64,000 nucleotides of DNA from JAPULR01 sp965238215. GTDB lineage: Bacteria > Chloroflexota > Dehalococcoidia > Lucifugimonadales > GCA-2712585. The stretch is taken from positions 2,728,001 to 2,792,000 of the forward strand of contig OZ250180.1 of the NCBI GenBank assembly GCA_965238215.1, written 5' to 3'. The translations under genes and the position numbers were made by a program. The notes beneath the pieces were generated by a model. The model had not been told where the DNA came from. It was given only the letters and a program-made list of their open reading frames with translations, and did no database searches. Of the stretch, positions 44,240 to 53,301 are shown piece by piece. The stretch's first letter is position 1, and every line of letters begins with the position of its first letter.

Positions 44240-45748
44240 CTACGGGCAGGGGGGCAGGTCGATTAAGGACAAGTCGTTTTCCCGAACGCTCCACAGGCTT
44301 TCCGGCACACAGCCGGTCAACTGGTTTCCACTGAGGTACAATTCCGACAATCTGGGCATATCGGTAAGTACAAGCGGAATCTCCCCGGTCAACTGGTTGT
44401 TTCTGAGGTCCAGGACGCGCAGATTGGAGAGATTGCCCAATCTCGTCGGTATCTCCCCCGTCAGTTGGTTGTTTCTGAGGTGCAGCAATCCCAGGTTGGT
44501 GAGCGCACCAAGTTCCGGCGGTATCTCCCCGGTCAACTGGTTTCCACTGAGGTACAGGAACCGCAGATTGGAGAGATTGCCCAGTACCGGCGGTATCTCG
44601 CCAGTCAGTTGGTTATCATAAAGGTGCAGCCCTTCCAGGTTGGTGAGCGCACCAAGTTCCGGCGGTATCTCCCCCGTCAGTTGGTTAGAAGCAAGTTGCA
44701 GTTCTTGAAGATCGGAGAGATCGCCCAGTACAAGCGGAATCTCCCCCGTCAGTTGGTTACCATAAAGGTACAGCCATTTCAGGTTGGTGAGCGCACCAAG
44801 TTCCGGCGGTATCTCCCCCGTCAACTGGTTCCTATGAAGACTCAGCCCTTCCAGGTTGGAGAGCGCGCCCAGTACCGGCGGTATCTCCCCCGTCAGTTGG
44901 TTAGAAGCAAGTTGCAGTTCTTGAAGATCGGAGAGATCGCCCAGTACAAGCGGAATCTCCCCCGTCAGTTCGCTGTAATTAAGGCTCAGCCTTTCCAGGT
45001 TGGAGAGCGCACCCAGTTCAGGCGGAATCTCCCCCGTCAACTGGTTCCTATCAAGCCCCAGCCATTCCAGGTTGGTGAGCGCACCAAGTTCAGGCGGTAT
45101 CTCCCCAGTTAACTGGTTAGTATCAAGCCACAGCCTTTCCAGGTTGGTGAGCGCACCAAGTTCAGGCGGTATCTCCCCAGTCAACTGGTTCCTATCCAGC
45201 ACCAGCAATACTAGGTTGGTGAGCGCACCCAGTTCCGGCGGTATCTCCCCAGTCAACTCGTTGACATTAAGCCTCAGCCAGACTAGGTTGGAGTGGCTGC
45301 CTAGCTCAGGTGGTATCTCTCCACTAAGCCGGTTCTTTTGCAGGTTAAGTTCCGTAGCTCGGCCACTCCCGTCGGTCCTGACACCGTACCACGTGCCTAA
45401 TGGTGCGTCGCTGAGCCAGTTTCTGTTGTTCTCCCAGTTAGGCCCGTCCGTAGCCTCATAGAGAGCAACAAGTGCGTCCCTATCCGTTGGTTCCCGGGAC
45501 GCCGTGGGTGGCCGTGTGGGTGTCGCCGTGGGCATCCGCGTAGGTGTCGGCGTGGGCGGCTGTGTGGATGTCGCCGTGGGCGTCCGTGTGGGTGTCGCCG
45601 TGGGCGGCTGTGTGGGTGCGGCCATAGCAGTGGCCTGCGGAGTCTCATCTTCCCCGGTGCACGACACCACTAACAGCGCAAGCGCGGCTGCGACCAGTAC
45701 GCCCCAAAGTGTGCTTTTTCTCAGAATGCGTTCGGCAAATTCAGCCAT
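44240..45748 (-). CDS. LRR lipoprotein with 15 plant-type repeats
   Basis: A 502-aa protein: signal and lipobox VVSCTGED (Cys near 30), a Thr/Pro linker (about 35-85), an LRR N-cap-like stretch (ALVALYEATDGPNWENNRNW), then 15 leucine-rich repeats of 24 residues with the consensus LxLxxNQLTGEIPxxLGxLxNL. The repeats are nearly identical at DNA level (72-bp period), which implies recent duplication. The LTGxIPxxLG pattern is the plant-receptor type, common in some surface proteins of symbionts and environmental bacteria. It likely binds proteins or glycans outside the cell. The last repeat has a Cys (LTGCVPESL) that could cap the array. Confidence 0.9.
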   Translation of the reverse strand: MAEFAERILRKSTLWGVLVAAALALLVVSCTGEDETPQATAMAAPTQPPTATPTRTPTATSTQPPTPTPTRMPTATPTRPPTASREPTDRDALVALYEATDGPNWENNRNWLSDAPLGTWYGVRTDGSGRATELNLQKNRLSGEIPPELGSHSNLVWLRLNVNELTGEIPPELGALTNLVLLVLDRNQLTGEIPPELGALTNLERLWLDTNQLTGEIPPELGALTNLEWLGLDRNQLTGEIPPELGALSNLERLSLNYSELTGEIPLVLGDLSDLQELQLASNQLTGEIPPVLGALSNLEGLSLHRNQLTGEIPPELGALTNLKWLYLYGNQLTGEIPLVLGDLSDLQELQLASNQLTGEIPPELGALTNLEGLHLYDNQLTGEIPPVLGNLSNLRFLYLSGNQLTGEIPPELGALTNLGLLHLRNNQLTGEIPTRLGNLSNLRVLDLRNNQLTGEIPLVLTDMPRLSELYLSGNQLTGCVPESLWSVRENDLSLIDLPPCP

Positions 45749-45934
45749 ATTAACTTCCGGCCCCTATTAGATAATATGCGGTTGGCGGGCCAATCGTTCC
45801 CACAATCTACAAAATCTACTGGATATTGCCAATCTCGCCATCCCACGTCTCGCTCCCCCACTCCCACAACCCCAACATACCCTTTACCCAGTCCTTAATA
45901 TATAATGGCCCAAATTCTGAACCCAGGAGCCGAT

Positions 45935-46918
45935 ATGCCCAATCCCAAAGTCTTCATCGCACGCCGCATCTTCCAGGAGGCCATCGACATGATCGCCGCC
46001 GAGGCCGACGTAGACCTCTGGCACGACGAACTCCCCCCTCCTCGCGAGACCCTCCTCCAGAAGGTCGGCAACGTAGACGGCCTCCTCTGCCTCCTCACCG
46101 ACAAGGTTGACGCCAAGCTCATGGACGCCGCCCCCAACCTGCGCGCCATCAGCCAGATCGCCGTCGGCTTCGAAAACATTGACGTGGCCGAAGCGACCCG
46201 CCGCGGGATTCCAGTCGGATACACCCCGGACGTCCTCACCGGCACCACCGCGGACATGGCCTTCGCCCTCCTTATGGCCGCCGCTCGCCGCCTCGTCGAA
46301 GGCGCCGAGGCCGTCAAAGCCGGCAAATGGAAGACCTGGCATCCCCTCCACTACCTCGGCCCCGACGTCTTCGGCAGTACCCTCGGAATCCTCGGCATGG
46401 GCCGCATCGGCCTCGAAATGGCCAAGCGCGCCCAGGGCTTCGATATGCCCATCCTCTACTACGACGTATTTCGCCGCCCCGAAGACGTGGAAAAGCAATA
46501 CAACATGACGTTCGCCCCTCTCGACACCGTCCTCAAGGAGTCCGACTTCGTCAGCGTCCACGTCAACCTCACCCCGGACACCTACCACCTCATCAGCGCC
46601 CGCGAGCTCAAACTCATGAAGTCCAACGCCGTCCTCGTCAACGCCGCCCGCGGCCCTGTCATCGACCCCACCGCCCTCTATCACGCCCTCAAGGACGGTC
46701 AGATTGGCGCTGCCGCCCTCGACGTCACCGAACCTGAGCCCATCACCATGGACGACCCCCTCCTCACCCTCAACAACTGCATCATCGTGCCCCACATCGC
46801 CAGCGCCAGCGTTCCCACGCGCCTCCGCATGTCCACCATGGCCGCCGAGAACCTCCTCGCCGGACTCAACGGCCAGCCCATGCCCAACTGCGTCAACCCA
46901 GAGGTCTACAACCAGTGA
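45935..46918 (+). CDS. D-2-hydroxyacid dehydrogenase (glyoxylate reductase-like), copy 1
   Basis: A 327-aa NAD(P)-dependent D-2-hydroxyacid dehydrogenase. The nucleotide loop LGILGMGRIGLEMAKRA is at about 150-166, the catalytic Arg lies in VNAARGPVID, the Glu in DVTEPEPI and the His in VPHIASAS. The ATG at 45935 has AGGAG 5 nt upstream and is preferred over 45905. Typical substrates are glyoxylate or hydroxypyruvate. A paralog follows 64 bp downstream, so the pair arose by tandem duplication. Confidence 0.92.
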   Translation: MPNPKVFIARRIFQEAIDMIAAEADVDLWHDELPPPRETLLQKVGNVDGLLCLLTDKVDAKLMDAAPNLRAISQIAVGFENIDVAEATRRGIPVGYTPDVLTGTTADMAFALLMAAARRLVEGAEAVKAGKWKTWHPLHYLGPDVFGSTLGILGMGRIGLEMAKRAQGFDMPILYYDVFRRPEDVEKQYNMTFAPLDTVLKESDFVSVHVNLTPDTYHLISARELKLMKSNAVLVNAARGPVIDPTALYHALKDGQIGAAALDVTEPEPITMDDPLLTLNNCIIVPHIASASVPTRLRMSTMAAENLLAGLNGQPMPNCVNPEVYNQ

Positions 46919-46982
46919 GCCACTCCCTCCTTCCCCACTTCTCCGCCGGCGAATCCCACCCCTTACCGCCTCAGGCTACGCC

Positions 46983-47963
46983 ATGACTCAGCCCAAAGCC
47001 TTCGTCACCCGGGCCATCCCTCAGGAAGCCCTTGACCTCGTCGCCGCCCACGCCGAAATGGAAGTCTGGCCCCACGACGAGCCGCCGGACCCATCCACCC
47101 TTCGTCAGAAGGCCGCCAACGTTGAAGGCATCTTCACCAACATCATGGACCGTATCGACGCTCCCTTCTTCGACGCCTCCCCCAACCTGAAGGTCGTCAG
47201 CCAGATGGCCGTCGGTCTCGACAACGTAGACGTGGCGGAAGCTACCCGGCGGCGCATTCCCGTGGGCTACACTCCCGGCGTCGTCTCCAACGCTACGGCG
47301 GACCAGGCCTTCGCCCTTCTATTGGCCGCCGGCCGACGCCTCACCGAAGCCGAACGTTGGGTGCGAAAGGGCAACTGGAAGATCGCCTTTCACCCCCTCT
47401 TCTGGCTGGGCGCGGAAGTCCACCAAGCCACCATCGGCATCGTCGGCATGGGCAGCATCGGCTTGGAAATGGCCAAGCGCGCTCGGGGGTTCGACATGCG
47501 CATCCTCTATCACAGCCGCACTCGCAAGCCCGAGGCCGAAGCCCTATACGACATGCTGTACGTGGATATGCCAACGCTCCTCGCCGAGTCCGACTACGTG
47601 AGCCTCCACGTGCCCCTCACCCCAGAAACCCACCATTTCATCGGCACCGACGAGCTGGCGCAGATGAAGTCCACCGCCATTCTCGTCAACGCTGCCCGCG
47701 GCCCCGTCGTCGACCCCGCCGCCCTCTACCACGCGCTCCGCTCCAAGACCATCGCCGCCGCCGCCCTCGACGTCACCACCCCGGAGCCCATAGACCCCAA
47801 CGACCCGCTGTTGACCCTGGAAAACCTGGTCGTCGCCCCCCACCTCGGCAGCTCCACGGTAAGAACCCGCACCAACATGGCCGTCCTCGCCGCTCAAAAC
47901 CTCATCGCCGGCCTGGAAGGACGTCCCCTCCCCCGCTGCGCCAACCCCCAAGTCTACCCCTAA
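46983..47963 (+). CDS. D-2-hydroxyacid dehydrogenase, copy 2
   Basis: A 326-aa paralog of the preceding gene, colinear over its whole length: IGIVGMGSIGLEMAKRARGF (nucleotide site), VNAARGPVVD (Arg), DVTTPEPID (Glu) and VAPHLGSST (His). The start is at ATG 46983; the open frame extends upstream to 46704 only as a shadow of copy 1. Divergence between the copies is clear, so the duplication is not recent, and different substrates are possible. Confidence 0.9.
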   Translation: MTQPKAFVTRAIPQEALDLVAAHAEMEVWPHDEPPDPSTLRQKAANVEGIFTNIMDRIDAPFFDASPNLKVVSQMAVGLDNVDVAEATRRRIPVGYTPGVVSNATADQAFALLLAAGRRLTEAERWVRKGNWKIAFHPLFWLGAEVHQATIGIVGMGSIGLEMAKRARGFDMRILYHSRTRKPEAEALYDMLYVDMPTLLAESDYVSLHVPLTPETHHFIGTDELAQMKSTAILVNAARGPVVDPAALYHALRSKTIAAAALDVTTPEPIDPNDPLLTLENLVVAPHLGSSTVRTRTNMAVLAAQNLIAGLEGRPLPRCANPQVYP

Positions 47964-47969
47964 CCCCCA

Positions 47970-48075
47970 CTCCCCCATTGTTCCTGCGGGGGCGGGAATC
48001 CACCTCACTTAATCGTCATCCCCGCACAGAGCCTGCCCTCTTGAAGACAGGGACGGGGAGCGCCCTCATCATAGC
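47970..48075. repeat. Dispersed intergenic repeat units
   Basis: Contains CCTGCGGGGGCGGGAATCCA and GAGCCTGCCCTCTTGAAGAC..., members of the families seen after ispG and around 55060-55570. It lies after the two dehydrogenase genes and may serve as a 3' hairpin. Confidence 0.65.
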
Positions 48076-48146
48076 AACCACCCCGTCTCTTTCGCACCAT
48101 CCACCATTCTCAGTGCAGAGAAAGATCTCGCCTTCCCACCTGCTCT

Positions 48147-48527
48147 CTATTGAGTATTGCGGATTGGCGCGTCTAGGCCACCCTCGATTTTGCCAATAAA
48201 CTCCTCAGTGCGTCGGAGGTGTTGCCGTGCTTTGGCTTCATCCAGAGCATCCTCATAGAAGTTGATGTGAAGGTAGTTAGCGCTGGCGAACAGAATGTCG
48301 ATATCAGGGTCAGCTGTCTCGTTAGAAAGCTCTCTTACAGTTGTGAATAGGGCGCGATGATGGTCGTGAATCCAGCCGCGCTGCTGTGCGGCGGCCTTGA
48401 CGACTTGAGCCGCTGCGCCCCAACCCTTCTCGGACGCCTGACGCACGTCGCCCGCCTCAAGCTCTACATGGGCCTGGGTCAACAGGCGACGGCTCGCCTC
48501 TCGATATGTGATAACGGGAGTAATCAT
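48147..48527 (-). CDS. HEPN/PaREP1-like small protein
   Basis: A 126-aa all-helical protein: an N-terminal ASRRLLTQAHVELEAGDVRQ, EKGWGAAAQVVKAAAQQRGW, then IHDHHRALF. The pattern resembles PaREP1/HEPN-type helical bundles with a basic residue and His in the third helix (RGWIHDH). HEPN proteins are often RNases or partners of nucleotidyltransferases, but no MNT partner gene lies beside it. It stands alone on the minus strand. Confidence 0.65.
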   Translation of the reverse strand: MITPVITYREASRRLLTQAHVELEAGDVRQASEKGWGAAAQVVKAAAQQRGWIHDHHRALFTTVRELSNETADPDIDILFASANYLHINFYEDALDEAKARQHLRRTEEFIGKIEGGLDAPIRNTQ

Positions 48528-48692
48528 GGCGGCTCAATCAATTGCATTATTCTAGCACAAATGGCTCATGTCATACCATATCCGTGGCAAGTATCGCCGT
48601 CTCCGCGATGAGGGGCGTCCACACCCCCAGATAGAATCCTTGTCCGATTTCCTGTATAGTAGGCGGACGAATCCACTCCTTCAGGAGTTTCC

Positions 48693-48980
48693 GTGGCGAC
48701 AGAGCAGCTTGGCGAACGGGTCAGTCGACTGGAAGGCGGTTACGAACACGTAGCCACCAAAGCCGGCGTTGCGGAGGTTAGAGCCGAAGTCTCCCAGATG
48801 GAAGCACGTCTGGCCGAATTCCGAGGTGAGGTGAACTCCCGATTTGCCGAGATAGATACTAAATTCGCAAAAATGGAAGCCAAAATCGCCCAAATGGAAA
48901 ACCGAATCACCCTCAGACTAGGCGCCCTCTTCATTGCCATCTCCGGCGCCCTCTTTGCCGCCCTGCGCCTCTTGGAATGA
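48693..48980 (+). CDS. Coiled-coil protein with C-terminal membrane anchor, copy 1
   Basis: A 95-aa protein from GTG 48693 (CAGGAG upstream). It starts LGERVSRLEGGYEHVATKAG, continues as a heptad coiled coil (about 25-70) and ends in a membrane helix (LGALFIAISGALFAALRLL). A paralog with the same start and layout is at 61453-61704. Similar small coiled-coil/TM proteins (DUF1640/CCDC90-like) are scattered in many genomes; function unknown. The ABC transporter pair begins 37 bp downstream. Confidence 0.75.
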   Translation: MATEQLGERVSRLEGGYEHVATKAGVAEVRAEVSQMEARLAEFRGEVNSRFAEIDTKFAKMEAKIAQMENRITLRLGALFIAISGALFAALRLLE

Positions 48981-49017
48981 AGTCGGCCATCCCAAGAACC
49001 TTGACGGTTACCCACGT

Positions 49018-49932
49018 ATGAGCGACTACGTCATCCAAACCGACGGCCTCACCAAGCGTTACGGCAATATCCTCGCCGTCGACGGACTCTCCATTCAGGT
49101 CAGACGCGGCCGCGTTTACGGCCTCCTAGGCCCCAACGGCTCCGGCAAGACCACCACCATGGGGCTCCTCCTCGGCCTCCTCAAACCCACCGCCGGCACC
49201 TTCTCCCTCTTCGGTGACTCCGACAACCTGGAGGCCTCCCTACGACGCATCGGCGCAGTCATCGAGACCCCATCTTTCTACCCCTACCTCTCCGGACGCC
49301 AGAACCTCGCCTACTTCCAGGGCATCTCCCAGCGCGGCTCTCCTGACGAACTGGACGGACTCCTGGACCAGGTGGGTCTCGCAGACCGCGCCAACTCCCG
49401 CTTCCACACCTACTCCATGGGCATGAAGCAGCGCCTCGGCCTCGCCTACTCCCTCCTCGGCGACCCTGACCTGGTCTTCCTGGACGAACCCACTAACGGC
49501 CTCGACCCGGAGGGCATGATCGAAGTCCGAGAGCTTATCCGCAGCCTCGGCGACGGACACCGCACCGTCCTCCTCTCCAGCCACCTACTCCACGAGGTCG
49601 AACAGGTCTGCGACAGCGTGACCATCCTCTCCAAGGGCAAGCTCATCGCCCAAGGCTCCGTGGCCGAACTCCTCCACTCCATCGGCCGCGAGCAGGTCCG
49701 CATGAAGACCACCGACAACACCAGGGCCCGCAGCGTCCTCGCAGCCCTCGATTGGGTCGAAGAAATCACCGCCGATGAAGACGCCCTCATCGTCAGCGCA
49801 CCCCTGGAACGCACCGCAGAGCTTACCGCCGCCCTCAGCCGCGCGGAAGTCTACGTGGTCGAGACCGCACCCATCCAGATATCCCTGGAAGACTACTTCC
49901 TGCAGGTCACCGGCGACAAAGAACAGGCCTGA
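49018..49932 (+). CDS. ABC transporter ATP-binding protein
   Basis: A 304-aa ABC-2-type ATPase. Walker A is GPNGSGKTTT (about 37-46), the signature is YSMGMKQRLGLAYSLL, Walker B is LVFLDEPTNGLD, and the switch His is in LLSSHLLHEVEQV. A C-terminal 70-residue domain typical of drug or antibiotic exporters (DrrA/BcrA type) follows. The ATG at 49018 is used because the longer reading runs into the coiled-coil gene. It overlaps the permease gene by one base (TGATG). Confidence 0.93.
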   Translation: MSDYVIQTDGLTKRYGNILAVDGLSIQVRRGRVYGLLGPNGSGKTTTMGLLLGLLKPTAGTFSLFGDSDNLEASLRRIGAVIETPSFYPYLSGRQNLAYFQGISQRGSPDELDGLLDQVGLADRANSRFHTYSMGMKQRLGLAYSLLGDPDLVFLDEPTNGLDPEGMIEVRELIRSLGDGHRTVLLSSHLLHEVEQVCDSVTILSKGKLIAQGSVAELLHSIGREQVRMKTTDNTRARSVLAALDWVEEITADEDALIVSAPLERTAELTAALSRAEVYVVETAPIQISLEDYFLQVTGDKEQA

Positions 49933-50981
49933 TGATAGCCCACGTTCTTGGCCTCGTCCGCTGGGAATGGTTCAAAATTAGAAGGCGCTGGCTCCCCTGG
50001 GTCCTCCTGGCCGTCGCCATTCTCATCGCTCAGGCCCTCCTCTGGGGATTCTACGCCGCATTCCACATCACCGACGGCTCAATCGGCTCCCTCATCCCCT
50101 CTTACCAATATGCCAGTGACCAGGGCGCCGTCGAAGTCACCTGCGCTGAACTCCTGCAAGGCGACGTAGTAGAGCAGAAAGCCTCCGGCCTGTCCCCCCA
50201 AGATACGGACGCGTTCTACACAGGACTTCAAGACTGGATGCCAGCCTGCGAAGGTTACACCACCACCGATGAAAGCCGGGCCTTCTTCACCCTTCCTATC
50301 AGCGCACTCCTAACCCTCTTCTTTCTCTTTAGCTTCGAAACCGGCGCCTTCGGCATAATCCTACTGCTCATACTCACCGCCTCGGCCATAGGGTCCGAAT
50401 ACGGATGGGGCACTCTGCGAGCCTCCATCGCAAGCGGGCCGGGCCGCGCCCAGTTCCTGGCATCGAAAATGCTTACCATGGTCTTCATCGGTGCCGGAGC
50501 CATCCTGGTCATAGTCCTCGTAACCGCCCTCACCAGCCTACTAGCCCAACTCATCCCGCCCGCCGAACACGGAAGTATCGTCTTCTCCGACGGATGGCGC
50601 GATACCTTCGTCTTCCTCGGCAAGACCATCTACGCCATCATCCCCTTCATCGCCATTGCAACCTTCCTCACCATTCTCACCCAGTCCAGCGCCGCCGGCA
50701 TCGGCCTTTCCCTCGGCTACCTGATAGTGGAGTGGATAGTTCTTCCCCCCATTCTGGCCATCAACGCCGCCATTGAGAAAATCAACGAAGGTCTCCTCAA
50801 CCGAAACGTCATCGAGTGGATGTTCGCGGGCAACACTGAAGCGGCAGAAGCCTTGGGGTCCGCCAGATCCCCCGATACCCTTCAGGGGTTCTTGGTCATC
50901 CTCGCCTACATAGTCGTATTCGCCACCGCCGCCTTCTGGCTCTTCCTAAAACGAGACATCGCCGGCGCCAAAGGCAGCTAA
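49932..50981 (+). CDS. ABC-2 type permease
   Basis: A 349-aa membrane protein that pairs with the ATPase before it. It has a first membrane helix (WLPWVLLAVAILIAQALLWG), a roughly 90-residue outer loop with two Cys, and then five more hydrophobic helices (for example LLILTASAIGSEYGWGTLRA, the usual ABC-2 signature region near the first cytoplasmic loop). The export substrate is unknown. Confidence 0.9.
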   Translation: MIAHVLGLVRWEWFKIRRRWLPWVLLAVAILIAQALLWGFYAAFHITDGSIGSLIPSYQYASDQGAVEVTCAELLQGDVVEQKASGLSPQDTDAFYTGLQDWMPACEGYTTTDESRAFFTLPISALLTLFFLFSFETGAFGIILLLILTASAIGSEYGWGTLRASIASGPGRAQFLASKMLTMVFIGAGAILVIVLVTALTSLLAQLIPPAEHGSIVFSDGWRDTFVFLGKTIYAIIPFIAIATFLTILTQSSAAGIGLSLGYLIVEWIVLPPILAINAAIEKINEGLLNRNVIEWMFAGNTEAAEALGSARSPDTLQGFLVILAYIVVFATAAFWLFLKRDIAGAKGS

Positions 50982-51102
50982 CCCACCACATCATTCTAGG
51001 CTAGCCAAGAATCTCGCTGCCCCAACAGTACCGTAAGGAGACTTGGTCAACTGAGTGTCCAAGCGGCCTGGTCCAAGCCAGAAAAAATTTCCTTCAATCC
51101 CT

Positions 51103-51573
51103 CTAGCTGGATACAAGCGTGTCCAGCCGGGTTCCGCATCGGCGTTTGACGACATTCTTACGAGTACCTCTGAATTCCACCGACTTCGCCAGTAAAACCT
51201 TGGTCATTTGCGGGTGCATACTCCCACTGTATAGCAGAACTGGAAGCCATTCTTCCACACGGCGGTTCCCCAAAATGTTCGTTGCAACACTCAGCCCATT
51301 CTGAATCTGTTGCATGGCTTGAGACAAGCGAACAGTCTTACCGCCCTTCAATTCAACTGCGGCAAGGTTGAGGCAGTGGCTATCCCAAAATACCACCCTA
51401 TCGCAAAGCTTATTCTGGAATTTGTACTTCTTCTGGTATTTGCTCCCGTGGATGATTACTACTGATTTACGATCTATTCCATCCAACTGGAAACTACACC
51501 CTCTTTCACCGCGGGATCGCGTAACACATTGACCGAACGTCCGGCAAATGTATTCGATTGTGTCACGGGACAT
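51103..51573 (-). CDS. PD-(D/E)XK-like protein paired with an ATPase
   Basis: A 156-aa protein with a nuclease-like core: DRVVFWDSHCLNLAAVELKG, where D and E-L-K fit the PD-(D/E)XK pattern, then QAMQQIQNGLSVATNIL, a helix with Gln residues like those in many such nucleases. The C-terminus is basic. It begins directly after the ATPase stop (no gap). No characterised family recognised. A two-gene ATPase/nuclease layout is typical for phage-defence systems (inference). Confidence 0.6.
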   Translation of the reverse strand: MSRDTIEYICRTFGQCVTRSRGERGCSFQLDGIDRKSVVIIHGSKYQKKYKFQNKLCDRVVFWDSHCLNLAAVELKGGKTVRLSQAMQQIQNGLSVATNILGNRRVEEWLPVLLYSGSMHPQMTKVLLAKSVEFRGTRKNVVKRRCGTRLDTLVSS

Positions 51574-53106
51574 CTAAGCGAGCCGGATCCTTTGAAGTGC
51601 GATAGTCTCTTCGTAAAGATCCTCTGTGACCTTGCCAAAGTCTTGCTCATCAATGCCGTAGTCGGGCAGGACTTCCAACTCTTCAACCACACTCCCACCT
51701 AGTTCCTCATCCAAACGAAAGTAGTATGCGCCCAGGTCCTCTGGCTTCAAGCAATCTTCAGCTTCGTAGCCTTCCTTTGCACGCTTTTGTCTACTCGCAT
51801 TACTCAGCTTTAGCAAATTGTTCACTTGAGCAACGAAAAAGTCGCTATGGGTGGTGATGATAACCTTTACGCCTGCATTCACCAATCGCACTATTGCCCT
51901 AGCCATCTGACGTTGACTGGCCGGATGCAAGTGAGACTCCGGCTCTTCCAATATCACAAGATCGCCAGGTTCGACCAGATGCTTTAGGAAAAGCACAACG
52001 GGGGCAAGTTCTGAGACCATGGAAGATGTCCTATGGAAGGGAAACTTCGCTCTCACAGGGTGCCCATTGGTTGGAGTATATGAAATTTCCGGATAGGTGA
52101 GATCCCCGCTCCTTTCAATATCTATCTTCCCACCAACAACTTCACGTTCCAGAAAATCAACCACAGTCTTCAACTCTCCGGATCTGTGTTCGAGCGGTAA
52201 AGAATGAGCTTGCTCCATGGTAAGAATGTGTCCCATGAAATCCGTAATGACGCCAGACAGGGTAGGAATGGCCAGTGGACGGATAGCAGCAAAAGAAGAT
52301 TGTCGTACCAATATGCTCGCTATAGCCTTATGCCCTTGGGCAATGCCCGAGCGTGCTGCTGGCAGATAGTAGAAGTTCCTGGGAAAACTTTGGAAAAGAA
52401 AATGCAAAGTAGATTGAGAGAGGAACTCCAAAAGTTCACGATGATGAACCTCTCGGATTTCCCTGCGTGCCCGTTTGCCCCTTCCGGTTTCTACCCATGG
52501 CCAACGGACTAGGAAATCAGGAATCTCCAAAGCCATTTTGGAAACTGCCCACTTTGCCTCAGGCAAGGAGTGAAGCGAGCCTCCGTTCTCTTCGAAATCC
52601 AACTGCAATAGAGGCTGGCACTGCTTGAGTCCGACTCTTATTGAACCTGCTCCTTTCCTTCGGACGTCAGCAATGTTACCGTGACATCTTTGAAGCTCGC
52701 TATCAAATAATTCCTGTATCGATCCCAGATAACTTTCAACGAAGCCGTCAATTAAACCCTGTACCTCTATCGGAAGCTTCTCGAATGCCACCTTCACCGA
52801 TTTACGATTTGTGAGTTTCACGTCGTTAGCCCACTCATCAATGGCCTTGTGGATGTCCTCGGAAATTTCTGGTACTTCATCAAAGTTCAGGGATACTCTG
52901 CGTCGTCCCATCCTAGCCGCTCTAGCGTTCACTCCAGGATAGAGTCGGCCATACGGTATCACCTCAACAGACTGCATCAAGGAATAAATCAGCATCGCCA
53001 TATACGACTTTCCAGCATTGCTGGGGCCAACGAAGATAGTCAAGGGCTTAAGGTCTACCTCACCCTTGACGATGGGGCCGAAGTTCTCTGCGGATACCTT
53101 AATCAC
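51574..53106 (-). CDS. AAA family ATPase (OLD/RecF-like)
   Basis: A 510-aa ATPase of the SMC-like AAA_15/AAA_21 group. Walker A is FVGPSNAGKSYM (about 25-36); a long helical insert fills the middle; the signature-type and Walker B segment is LVILEEPESHLHPASQRQMA (about 392-411), followed by VKVIITTHSDFFVAQ. There is no TOPRIM domain, so it differs from OLD nucleases; the nuclease part may be the small gene directly downstream. Such ATPases sense foreign DNA or phage proteins in systems like Septu, PARIS and retron-associated sets; which type this is cannot be told. Confidence 0.8.
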   Translation of the reverse strand: MIKVSAENFGPIVKGEVDLKPLTIFVGPSNAGKSYMAMLIYSLMQSVEVIPYGRLYPGVNARAARMGRRRVSLNFDEVPEISEDIHKAIDEWANDVKLTNRKSVKVAFEKLPIEVQGLIDGFVESYLGSIQELFDSELQRCHGNIADVRRKGAGSIRVGLKQCQPLLQLDFEENGGSLHSLPEAKWAVSKMALEIPDFLVRWPWVETGRGKRARREIREVHHRELLEFLSQSTLHFLFQSFPRNFYYLPAARSGIAQGHKAIASILVRQSSFAAIRPLAIPTLSGVITDFMGHILTMEQAHSLPLEHRSGELKTVVDFLEREVVGGKIDIERSGDLTYPEISYTPTNGHPVRAKFPFHRTSSMVSELAPVVLFLKHLVEPGDLVILEEPESHLHPASQRQMARAIVRLVNAGVKVIITTHSDFFVAQVNNLLKLSNASRQKRAKEGYEAEDCLKPEDLGAYYFRLDEELGGSVVEELEVLPDYGIDEQDFGKVTEDLYEETIALQRIRLA

Positions 53107-53301
53107 AGCCTATTTCCTGTGAATGGTCAATCTATACGCGCGTGAATCCATCTCTAGGTTAACACCTGCTCATTTTCGCTACAAGCTGGATATTGCAATA
53201 CGGGAGATTACTGCCCTACACGCCAACCCTCGCACCACTGTCCCTTCCCTATCCCGCCCCTTCCCCAACTCTCCCTAGATTCCTGTATCATATCGCCATC
53301 C

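Noticed and set aside
44300..45350. CRISPR-like regular 72-bp repeats
   Set aside because: The repeats are codons of the LRR domains in one open frame; there are no unique spacers.
46704..46982. Long N-terminal extension of the second dehydrogenase
   Set aside because: This part is a Pro/Ser-rich shadow of copy 1; the homologous start is at 46983.
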